From the NCBI GenBank assembly GCA_047495785.1, contig JBLDXI010000004.1:2232001-2296000 (forward strand): a DNA stretch of 64,000 nt. The letters run 5' to 3'. Source of the stretch: Lepidodermella squamata. Taxonomy: Eukaryota > Gastrotricha. Shown piece by piece: positions 11,992 through 24,000 of the stretch. A program made the position numbers and the translations under genes. Under the pieces are notes generated by a model. It did no database searches, was not told the DNA's origin, and saw only the letters and a program-made list of their open reading frames with translations. The first letter of the stretch is position 1. Each line of letters starts with the position of its first letter.

Positions 11992-14900
11992 CTGATTCTG
12001 AATATTTGCAAATTTTCAGCCCGCCAGACATCACCATTCGTGAAAAAGCCATCCCGAGGTGACAAAAGGGGCCAAAATCGATAAACCAATCAATCAAAAC
12101 TTATCGATGACTATCGAATCGATAACTCTGGCATGAAATCTGACATTGCCATCGTCTTCGTCGCATTTGATTTGGTTAATCTAGCCTCTTTACACCAATG
12201 TGGCAGTTACCCGCTTGGATGGCAGGACTCATACGCATTGAAAATTTGACTTGAGTTTGCGCAAACTTGAAATTTGCTGTTTTTTTCACCGTAAATTGAC
12301 ATTTTTTGGAAATCTGGCCAGTACGAATGTCAAATTTATTTGTCAAGGGTTATCGACAATGCTGAATCTCAACATCTGCAAAAAATTAGACCTAAATTCA
12401 TCACCGTTTGTAAAATGGACATTCAAACGGACTTAAAGCATAGCCGCCTGGCCTTTAAAGCTCACGAAAAAGGGTAAATTTTGTCAAAACTGAGCCGCCT
12501 ATGGCCCAAATGACTGTACAGGGGTTTTCGACAATGCTGATTCTGAATATTTGCAAATTTTCAGCCCGCCAGACATCACCATTCGTGAAAAAGCCATCCC
12601 GAGGTGACAAAAGGGGCCAAAATCGATAAACCAATCAATCAAAACTTATCGATGACTATCGAATCGATAACTCTGGCATGAAATCTGACATTGCCATCGT
12701 CTTCGTCGCATTTGATTTGGTTAATCTAGCCTCTTTACACCAATGTGGCAGTTACCCGCTTGGATGGCAGGACTCATACGCATTGAAAATTTGACTTGAG
12801 TTTGCGCAAACTTGAAATTTGCTGTTTTTTTCACCGTAAATTGACATTTTTTGGAAATCTGGCCAGTACGAATGTCAAATTTATTTGTCAAGGGTTATCG
12901 ACAATGCTGAATCTCAACATCTGCAAAAAATTAGACCTAAATTCATCACCGTTTGTAAAATGGACATTCAAACGGACTTAAAGCATAGCCGCCTGGCCTT
13001 TAAAGCTCACGAAAAAGGGTAAATTTTGTCAAAACTGAGCCGCCTATGGCCCAAATGACTGTACAGGGGTTTTCGACAATGCTGATTCTGAATATTTGCA
13101 AATTTTCAGCCCGCCAGACATCACCATTCGTGAAAAAGCCATCCCGAGGTGACAAAAGGGGCCAAAATCGATAAACCAATCAATCAAAACTTATCGATGA
13201 CTATCGAATCGATAACTCTGGCATGAAATCTGACATTGCCATCGTCTTCGTCGCATTTGATTTGGTTAATCTAGCCTCTTTACACCAATGTGGCAGTTAC
13301 CCGCTTGGATGGCAGGACTCATACGCATTGAAAATTTGACTTGAGTTTGCGCAAACTTGAAATTTGCTGTTTTTTTCACCGTAAATTGACATTTTTTGGA
13401 AATCTGGCCAGTACGAATGTCAAATTTATTTGTCAAGGGTTATCGACAATGCTGAATCTCAACATCTGCAAAAAATTAGACCTAAATTCATCACCGTTTG
13501 TAAAATGGACATTCAAACGGACTTAAAGCATAGCCGCCTGGCCTTTAAAGCTCACGAAAAAGGGTAAATTTTGTCAAAACTGAGCCGCCTATGGCCCAAA
13601 TGACTGTACAGGGGTTTTCGACAATGCTGATTCTGAATATTTGCAAATTTTCAGCCCGCCAGACATCACCATTCGTGAAAAAGCCATCCCGAGGTGACAA
13701 AAGGGGCCAAAATCGATAAACCAATCAATCAAAACTTATCGATGACTATCGAATCGATAACTCTGGCATGAAATCTGACATTGCCATCGTCTTCGTCGCA
13801 TTTGATTTGGTTAATCTAGCCTCTTTACACCAATGTGGCAGTTACCCGCTTGGATGGCAGGACTCATACGCATTGAAAATTTGACTTGAGTTTGCGCAAA
13901 CTTGAAATTTGCTGTTTTTTTCACCGTAAATTGACATTTTTTGGAAATCTGGCCAGTACGAATGTCAAATTTATTTGTCAAGGGTTATCGACAATGCTGA
14001 ATCTCAACATCTGCAAAAAATTAGACCTAAATTCATCACCGTTTGTAAAATGGACATTCAAACGGACTTAAAGCATAGCCGCCTGGCCTTTAAAGCTCAC
14101 GAAAAAGGGTAAATTTTGTCAAAACTGAGCCGCCTATGGCCCAAATGACTGTACAGGGGTTTTCGACAATGCTGATTCTGAATATTTGCAAATTTTCAGC
14201 CCGCCAGACATCACCATTCGTGAAAAAGCCATCCCGAGGTGACAAAAGGGGCCAAAATCGATAAACCAATCAATCAAAACTTATCGATGACTATCGAATC
14301 GATAACTCTGGCATGAAATCTGACATTGCCATCGTCTTCGTCGCATTTGATTTGGTTAATCTAGCCTCTTTACACCAATGTGGCAGTTACCCGCTTGGAT
14401 GGCAGGACTCATACGCATTGAAAATTTGACTTGAGTTTGCGCAAACTTGAAATTTGCTGTTTTTTTCACCGTAAATTGACATTTTTTGGAAATCTGGCCA
14501 GTACGAATGTCAAATTTATTTGTCAAGGGTTATCGACAATGCTGAATCTCAACATCTGCAAAAAATTAGACCTAAATTCATCACCGTTTGTAAAATGGAC
14601 ATTCAAACGGACTTAAAGCATAGCCGCCTGGCCTTTAAAGCTCACGAAAAAGGGTAAATTTTGTCAAAACTGAGCCGCCTATGGCCCAAATGACTGTACA
14701 GGGGTTTTCGACAATGCTGATTCTGAATATTTGCAAATTTTCAGCCCGCCAGACATCACCATTCGTGAAAAAGCCATCCCGAGGTGACAAAAGGGGCCAA
14801 AATCGATAAACCAATCAATCAAAACTTATCGATGACTATCGAATCGATAACTCTGGCATGAAATCTGACATTGCCATCGTCTTCGTCGCATTTGATTTGG

Positions 14901-17900
14901 TTAATCTAGCCTCTTTACACCAATGTGGCAGTTACCCGCTTGGATGGCAGGACTCATACGCATTGAAAATTTGACTTGAGTTTGCGCAAACTTGAAATTT
15001 GCTGTTTTTTTCAACACATCTCGTGAGAGTTTGGAAATCTGGCCAGTACGAATGTCAAATTTATTTGTCAAGGGTTATCGACAATGCTGAATCTCAACAT
15101 CTGCAAAAAATTAGACCTAAATTCATCACCGTTTGTAAAATGGACATTCAAACGGACTTAAAGCATAGCCGCCTGGCCTTTAAAGCTCACGAAAAAGGGT
15201 AAATTTTGTCAAAACTGAGCCGCCTATGGCCCAAATGACTGTACAGGGGTTTTCGACAATGCTGATTCTGAATATTTGCAAATTTTCAGCCCGCCAGACA
15301 TCACCATTCGTGAAAAAGCCATCCCGAGGTGACAAAAGGGGCCAAAATCGATAAACCAATCAATCAAAACTTATCGATGACTATCGAATCGATAACTCTG
15401 GCATGAAATCTGACATTGCCATCGTCTTCGTCGCATTTGATTTGGTTAATCTAGCCTCTTTACACCAATGTGGCAGTTACCCGCTTGGATGGCAGGACTC
15501 ATACGCATTGAAAATTTGACTTGAGTTTGCGCAAACTTGAAATTTGCTGTTTTTTTCACCGTAAATTGACATTTTTTGGAAATCTGGCCAGTACGAATGT
15601 CAAATTTATTTGTCAAGGGTTATCGACAATGCTGAATCTCAACATCTGCAAAAAATTAGACCTAAATTCATCACCGTTTGTAAAATGGACATTCAAACGG
15701 ACTTAAAGCATAGCCGCCTGGCCTTTAAAGCTCACGAAAAAGGGTAAATTTTGTCAAAACTGAGCCGCCTATGGCCCAAATGACTGTACAGGGGTTTTCG
15801 ACAATGCTGATTCTGAATATTTGCAAATTTTCAGCCCGCCAGACATCACCATTCGTGAAAAAGCCATCCCGAGGTGACAAAAGGGGCCAAAATCGATAAA
15901 CCAATCAATCAAAACTTATCGATGACTATCGAATCGATAACTCTGGCATGAAATCTGACATTGCCATCGTCTTCGTCGCATTTGATTTGGTTAATCTAGC
16001 CTCTTTACACCAATGTGGCAGTTACCCGCTTGGATGGCAGGACTCATACGCATTGAAAATTTGACTTGAGTTTGCGCAAACTTGAAATTTGCTGTTTTTT
16101 TCACCGTAAATTGACATTTTTTGGAAATCTGGCCAGTACGAATGTCAAATTTATTTGTCAAGGGTTATCGACAATGCTGAATCTCAACATCTGCAAAAAA
16201 TTAGACCTAAATTCATCACCGTTTGTAAAATGGACATTCAAACGGACTTAAAGCATAGCCGCCTGGCCTTTAAAGCTCACGAAAAAGGGTAAATTTTGTC
16301 AAAACTGAGCCGCCTATGGCCCAAATGACTGTACAGGGGTTTTCGACAATGCTGATTCTGAATATTTGCAAATTTTCAGCCCGCCAGACATCACCATTCG
16401 TGAAAAAGCCATCCCGAGGTGACAAAAGGGGCCAAAATCGATAAACCAATCAATCAAAACTTATCGATGACTATCGAATCGATAACTCTGGCATGAAATC
16501 TGACATTGCCATCGTCTTCGTCGCATTTGATTTGGTTAATCTAGCCTCTTTACACCAATGTGGCAGTTACCCGCTTGGATGGCAGGACTCATACGCATTG
16601 AAAATTTGACTTGAGTTTGCGCAAACTTGAAATTTGCTGTTTTTTTCACCGTAAATTGACATTTTTTGGAAATCTGGCCAGTACGAATGTCAAATTTATT
16701 TGTCAAGGGTTATCGACAATGCTGAATCTCAACATCTGCAAAAAATTAGACCTAAATTCATCACCGTTTGTAAAATGGACATTCAAACGGACTTAAAGCA
16801 TAGCCGCCTGGCCTTTAAAGCTCACGAAAAAGGGTAAATTTTGTCAAAACTGAGCCGCCTATGGCCCAAATGACTGTACAGGGGTTTTCGACAATGCTGA
16901 TTCTGAATATTTGCAAATTTTCAGCCCGCCAGACATCACCATTCGTGAAAAAGCCATCCCGAGGTGACAAAAGGGGCCAAAATCGATAAACCAATCAATC
17001 AAAACTTATCGATGACTATCGAATCGATAACTCTGGCATGAAATCTGACATTGCCATCGTCTTCGTCGCATTTGATTTGGTTAATCTAGCCTCTTTACAC
17101 CAATGTGGCAGTTACCCGCTTGGATGGCAGGACTCATACGCATTGAAAATTTGACTTGAGTTTGCGCAAACTTGAAATTTGCTGTTTTTTTCACCGTAAA
17201 TTGACATTTTTTGGAAATCTGGCCAGTACGAATGTCAAATTTATTTGTCAAGGGTTATCGACAATGCTGAATCTCAACATCTGCAAAAAATTAGACCTAA
17301 ATTCATCACCGTTTGTAAAATGGACATTCAAACGGACTTAAAGCATAGCCGCCTGGCCTTTAAAGCTCACGAAAAAGGGTAAATTTTGTCAAAACTGAGC
17401 CGCCTATGGCCCAAATGACTGTACAGGGGTTTTCGACAATGCTGATTCTGAATATTTGCAAATTTTCAGCCCGCCAGACATCACCATTCGTGAAAAAGCC
17501 ATCCCGAGGTGACAAAAGGGGCCAAAATCGATAAACCAATCAATCAAAACTTATCGATGACTATCGAATCGATAACTCTGGCATGAAATCTGACATTGCC
17601 ATCGTCTTCGTCGCATTTGATTTGGTTAATCTAGCCTCTTTACACCAATGTGGCAGTTACCCGCTTGGATGGCAGGACTCATACGCATTGAAAATTTGAC
17701 TTGAGTTTGCGCAAACTTGAAATTTGCTGTTTTTTTCACCGTAAATTGACATTTTTTGGAAATCTGGCCAGTACGAATGTCAAATTTATTTGTCAAGGGT
17801 TATCGACAATGCTGAATCTCAACATCTGCAAAAAATTAGACCTAAATTCATCACCGTTTGTAAAATGGACATTCAAACGGACTTAAAGCATAGCCGCCTG

Positions 17901-20900
17901 GCCTTTAAAGCTCACGAAAAAGGGTAAATTTTGTCAAAACTGAGCCGCCTATGGCCCAAATGACTGTACAGGGGTTTTCGACAATGCTGATTCTGAATAT
18001 TTGCAAATTTTCAGCCCGCCAGACATCACCATTCGTGAAAAAGCCATCCCGAGGTGACAAAAGGGGCCAAAATCGATAAACCAATCAATCAAAACTTATC
18101 GATGACTATCGAATCGATAACTCTGGCATGAAATCTGACATTGCCATCGTCTTCGTCGCATTTGATTTGGTTAATCTAGCCTCTTTACACCAATGTGGCA
18201 GTTACCCGCTTGGATGGCAGGACTCATACGCATTGAAAATTTGACTTGAGTTTGCGCAAACTTGAAATTTGCTGTTTTTTTCACCGTAAATTGACATTTT
18301 TTGGAAATCTGGCCAGTACGAATGTCAAATTTATTTGTCAAGGGTTATCGACAATGCTGAATCTCAACATCTGCAAAAAATTAGACCTAAATTCATCACC
18401 GTTTGTAAAATGGACATTCAAACGGACTTAAAGCATAGCCGCCTGGCCTTTAAAGCTCACGAAAAAGGGTAAATTTTGTCAAAACTGAGCCGCCTATGGC
18501 CCAAATGACTGTACAGGGGTTTTCGACAATGCTGATTCTGAATATTTGCAAATTTTCAGCCCGCCAGACATCACCATTCGTGAAAAAGCCATCCCGAGGT
18601 GACAAAAGGGGCCAAAATCGATAAACCAATCAATCAAAACTTATCGATGACTATCGAATCGATAACTCTGGCATGAAATCTGACATTGCCATCGTCTTCG
18701 TCGCATTTGATTTGGTTAATCTAGCCTCTTTACACCAATGTGGCAGTTACCCGCTTGGATGGCAGGACTCATACGCATTGAAAATTTGACTTGAGTTTGC
18801 GCAAACTTGAAATTTGCTGTTTTTTTCACCGTAAATTGACATTTTTTGGAAATCTGGCCAGTACGAATGTCAAATTTATTTGTCAAGGGTTATCGACAAT
18901 GCTGAATCTCAACATCTGCAAAAAATTAGACCTAAATTCATCACCGTTTGTAAAATGGACATTCAAACGGACTTAAAGCATAGCCGCCTGGCCTTTAAAG
19001 CTCACGAAAAAGGGTAAATTTTGTCAAAACTGAGCCGCCTATGGCCCAAATGACTGTACAGGGGTTTTCGACAATGCTGATTCTGAATATTTGCAAATTT
19101 TCAGCCCGCCAGACATCACCATTCGTGAAAAAGCCATCCCGAGGTGACAAAAGGGGCCAAAATCGATAAACCAATCAATCAAAACTTATCGATGACTATC
19201 GAATCGATAACTCTGGCATGAAATCTGACATTGCCATCGTCTTCGTCGCATTTGATTTGGTTAATCTAGCCTCTTTACACCAATGTGGCAGTTACCCGCT
19301 TGGATGGCAGGACTCATACGCATTGAAAATTTGACTTGAGTTTGCGCAAACTTGAAATTTGCTGTTTTTTTCACCGTAAATTGACATTTTTTGGAAATCT
19401 GGCCAGTACGAATGTCAAATTTATTTGTCAAGGGTTATCGACAATGCTGAATCTCAACATCTGCAAAAAATTAGACCTAAATTCATCACCGTTTGTAAAA
19501 TGGACATTCAAACGGACTTAAAGCATAGCCGCCTGGCCTTTAAAGCTCACGAAAAAGGGTAAATTTTGTCAAAACTGAGCCGCCTATGGCCCAAATGACT
19601 GTACAGGGGTTTTCGACAATGCTGATTCTGAATATTTGCAAATTTTCAGCCCGCCAGACATCACCATTCGTGAAAAAGCCATCCCGAGGTGACAAAAGGG
19701 GCCAAAATCGATAAACCAATCAATCAAAACTTATCGATGACTATCGAATCGATAACTCTGGCATGAAATCTGACATTGCCATCGTCTTCGTCGCATTTGA
19801 TTTGGTTAATCTAGCCTCTTTACACCAATGTGGCAGTTACCCGCTTGGATGGCAGGACTCATACGCATTGAAAATTTGACTTGAGTTTGCGCAAACTTGA
19901 AATTTGCTGTTTTTTTCACCGTAAATTGACATTTTTTGGAAATCTGGCCAGTACGAATGTCAAATTTATTTGTCAAGGGTTATCGACAATGCTGAATCTC
20001 AACATCTGCAAAAAATTAGACCTAAATTCATCACCGTTTGTAAAATGGACATTCAAACGGACTTAAAGCATAGCCGCCTGGCCTTTAAAGCTCACGAAAA
20101 AGGGTAAATTTTGTCAAAACTGAGCCGCCTATGGCCCAAATGACTGTACAGGGGTTTTCGACAATGCTGATTCTGAATATTTGCAAATTTTCAGCCCGCC
20201 AGACATCACCATTCGTGAAAAAGCCATCCCGAGGTGACAAAAGGGGCCAAAATCGATAAACCAATCAATCAAAACTTATCGATGACTATCGAATCGATAA
20301 CTCTGGCATGAAATCTGACATTGCCATCGTCTTCGTCGCATTTGATTTGGTTAATCTAGCCTCTTTACACCAATGTGGCAGTTACCCGCTTGGATGGCAG
20401 GACTCATACGCATTGAAAATTTGACTTGAGTTTGCGCAAACTTGAAATTTGCTGTTTTTTTCACCGTAAATTGACATTTTTTGGAAATCTGGCCAGTACG
20501 AATGTCAAATTTATTTGTCAAGGGTTATCGACAATGCTGAATCTCAACATCTGCAAAAAATTAGACCTAAATTCATCACCGTTTGTAAAATGGACATTCA
20601 AACGGACTTAAAGCATAGCCGCCTGGCCTTTAAAGCTCACGAAAAAGGGTAAATTTTGTCAAAACTGAGCCGCCTATGGCCCAAATGACTGTACAGGGGT
20701 TTTCGACAATGCTGATTCTGAATATTTGCAAATTTTCAGCCCGCCAGACATCACCATTCGTGAAAAAGCCATCCCGAGGTGACAAAAGGGGCCAAAATCG
20801 ATAAACCAATCAATCAAAACTTATCGATGACTATCGAATCGATAACTCTGGCATGAAATCTGACATTGCCATCGTCTTCGTCGCATTTGATTTGGTTAAT

Positions 20901-21037
20901 CTAGCCTCTTTACACCAATGTGGCAGTTACCCGCTTGGATGGCAGGACTCATACGCATTGAAAATTTGACTTGAGTTTGCGCAAACTTGAAATTTGCTGT
21001 TTTTTTCACCGTAAATTGACATTTTTTGGAAATCTGG
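11991..21037 (+). repeat. 545-bp satellite array, block 2 (inverted, about 16.6 monomers)
   Basis: The same 545-bp monomer runs here in the reverse orientation to block 1, for 9047 bp. All copies match the consensus except the monomer holding 14999-15202. There, a run of about 16 bases (15014-15029) is replaced by unrelated sequence without changing monomer length. No other gene or insertion interrupts the block. Confidence 0.97.
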
Positions 21038-21041
21038 CCAG
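21034..21041. other. zero-spacer palindromic satellite junction at CTGGCCAG
   Basis: Blocks 2 and 3 meet head-to-head at the self-complementary octamer CTGGCCAG, which is already present in every monomer. The sequence to the right of 21037 is the exact reverse complement of that to the left through at least the first monomers, with no spacer. In single strand this would form a hairpin with arms of up to about 5.8 kb. It could be a genuine fold-back inversion, or a foldback artefact of sequencing, amplification or assembly. Confidence 0.93.
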
Positions 21042-24000
21042 ATTTCCAAAAAATGTCAATTTACGGTGAAAAAAACAGCAAATTTCAAGTTTGCGCAAAC
21101 TCAAGTCAAATTTTCAATGCGTATGAGTCCTGCCATCCAAGCGGGTAACTGCCACATTGGTGTAAAGAGGCTAGATTAACCAAATCAAATGCGACGAAGA
21201 CGATGGCAATGTCAGATTTCATGCCAGAGTTATCGATTCGATAGTCATCGATAAGTTTTGATTGATTGGTTTATCGATTTTGGCCCCTTTTGTCACCTCG
21301 GGATGGCTTTTTCACGAATGGTGATGTCTGGCGGGCTGAAAATTTGCAAATATTCAGAATCAGCATTGTCGAAAACCCCTGTACAGTCATTTGGGCCATA
21401 GGCGGCTCAGTTTTGACAAAATTTACCCTTTTTCGTGAGCTTTAAAGGCCAGGCGGCTATGCTTTAAGTCCGTTTGAATGTCCATTTTACAAACGGTGAT
21501 GAATTTAGGTCTAATTTTTTGCAGATGTTGAGATTCAGCATTGTCGATAACCCTTGACAAATAAATTTGACATTCGTACTGGCCAGATTTCCAAAAAATG
21601 TCAATTTACGGTGAAAAAAACAGCAAATTTCAAGTTTGCGCAAACTCAAGTCAAATTTTCAATGCGTATGAGTCCTGCCATCCAAGCGGGTAACTGCCAC
21701 ATTGGTGTAAAGAGGCTAGATTAACCAAATCAAATGCGACGAAGACGATGGCAATGTCAGATTTCATGCCAGAGTTATCGATTCGATAGTCATCGATAAG
21801 TTTTGATTGATTGGTTTATCGATTTTGGCCCCTTTTGTCACCTCGGGATGGCTTTTTCACGAATGGTGATGTCTGGCGGGCTGAAAATTTGCAAATATTC
21901 AGAATCAGCATTGTCGAAAACCCCTGTACAGTCATTTGGGCCATAGGCGGCTCAGTTTTGACAAAATTTACCCTTTTTCGTGAGCTTTAAAGGCCAGGCG
22001 GCTATGCTTTAAGTCCGTTTGAATGTCCATTTTACAAACGGTGATGAATTTAGGTCTAATTTTTTGCAGATGTTGAGATTCAGCATTGTCGATAACCCTT
22101 GACAAATAAATTTGACATTCGTACTGGCCAGATTTCCAAAAAATGTCAATTTACGGTGAAAAAAACAGCAAATTTCAAGTTTGCGCAAACTCAAGTCAAA
22201 TTTTCAATGCGTATGAGTCCTGCCATCCAAGCGGGTAACTGCCACATTGGTGTAAAGAGGCTAGATTAACCAAATCAAATGCGACGAAGACGATGGCAAT
22301 GTCAGATTTCATGCCAGAGTTATCGATTCGATAGTCATCGATAAGTTTTGATTGATTGGTTTATCGATTTTGGCCCCTTTTGTCACCTCGGGATGGCTTT
22401 TTCACGAATGGTGATGTCTGGCGGGCTGAAAATTTGCAAATATTCAGAATCAGCATTGTCGAAAACCCCTGTACAGTCATTTGGGCCATAGGCGGCTCAG
22501 TTTTGACAAAATTTACCCTTTTTCGTGAGCTTTAAAGGCCAGGCGGCTATGCTTTAAGTCCGTTTGAATGTCCATTTTACAAACGGTGATGAATTTAGGT
22601 CTAATTTTTTGCAGATGTTGAGATTCAGCATTGTCGATAACCCTTGACAAATAAATTTGACATTCGTACTGGCCAGATTTCCAAAAAATGTCAATTTACG
22701 GTGAAAAAAACAGCAAATTTCAAGTTTGCGCAAACTCAAGTCAAATTTTCAATGCGTATGAGTCCTGCCATCCAAGCGGGTAACTGCCACATTGGTGTAA
22801 AGAGGCTAGATTAACCAAATCAAATGCGACGAAGACGATGGCAATGTCAGATTTCATGCCAGAGTTATCGATTCGATAGTCATCGATAAGTTTTGATTGA
22901 TTGGTTTATCGATTTTGGCCCCTTTTGTCACCTCGGGATGGCTTTTTCACGAATGGTGATGTCTGGCGGGCTGAAAATTTGCAAATATTCAGAATCAGCA
23001 TTGTCGAAAACCCCTGTACAGTCATTTGGGCCATAGGCGGCTCAGTTTTGACAAAATTTACCCTTTTTCGTGAGCTTTAAAGGCCAGGCGGCTATGCTTT
23101 AAGTCCGTTTGAATGTCCATTTTACAAACGGTGATGAATTTAGGTCTAATTTTTTGCAGATGTTGAGATTCAGCATTGTCGATAACCCTTGACAAATAAA
23201 TTTGACATTCGTACTGGCCAGATTTCCAAAAAATGTCAATTTACGGTGAAAAAAACAGCAAATTTCAAGTTTGCGCAAACTCAAGTCAAATTTTCAATGC
23301 GTATGAGTCCTGCCATCCAAGCGGGTAACTGCCACATTGGTGTAAAGAGGCTAGATTAACCAAATCAAATGCGACGAAGACGATGGCAATGTCAGATTTC
23401 ATGCCAGAGTTATCGATTCGATAGTCATCGATAAGTTTTGATTGATTGGTTTATCGATTTTGGCCCCTTTTGTCACCTCGGGATGGCTTTTTCACGAATG
23501 GTGATGTCTGGCGGGCTGAAAATTTGCAAATATTCAGAATCAGCATTGTCGAAAACCCCTGTACAGTCATTTGGGCCATAGGCGGCTCAGTTTTGACAAA
23601 ATTTACCCTTTTTCGTGAGCTTTAAAGGCCAGGCGGCTATGCTTTAAGTCCGTTTGAATGTCCATTTTACAAACGGTGATGAATTTAGGTCTAATTTTTT
23701 GCAGATGTTGAGATTCAGCATTGTCGATAACCCTTGACAAATAAATTTGACATTCGTACTGGCCAGATTTCCAAAAAATGTCAATTTACGGTGAAAAAAA
23801 CAGCAAATTTCAAGTTTGCGCAAACTCAAGTCAAATTTTCAATGCGTATGAGTCCTGCCATCCAAGCGGGTAACTGCCACATTGGTGTAAAGAGGCTAGA
23901 TTAACCAAATCAAATGCGACGAAGACGATGGCAATGTCAGATTTCATGCCAGAGTTATCGATTCGATAGTCATCGATAAGTTTTGATTGATTGGTTTATC

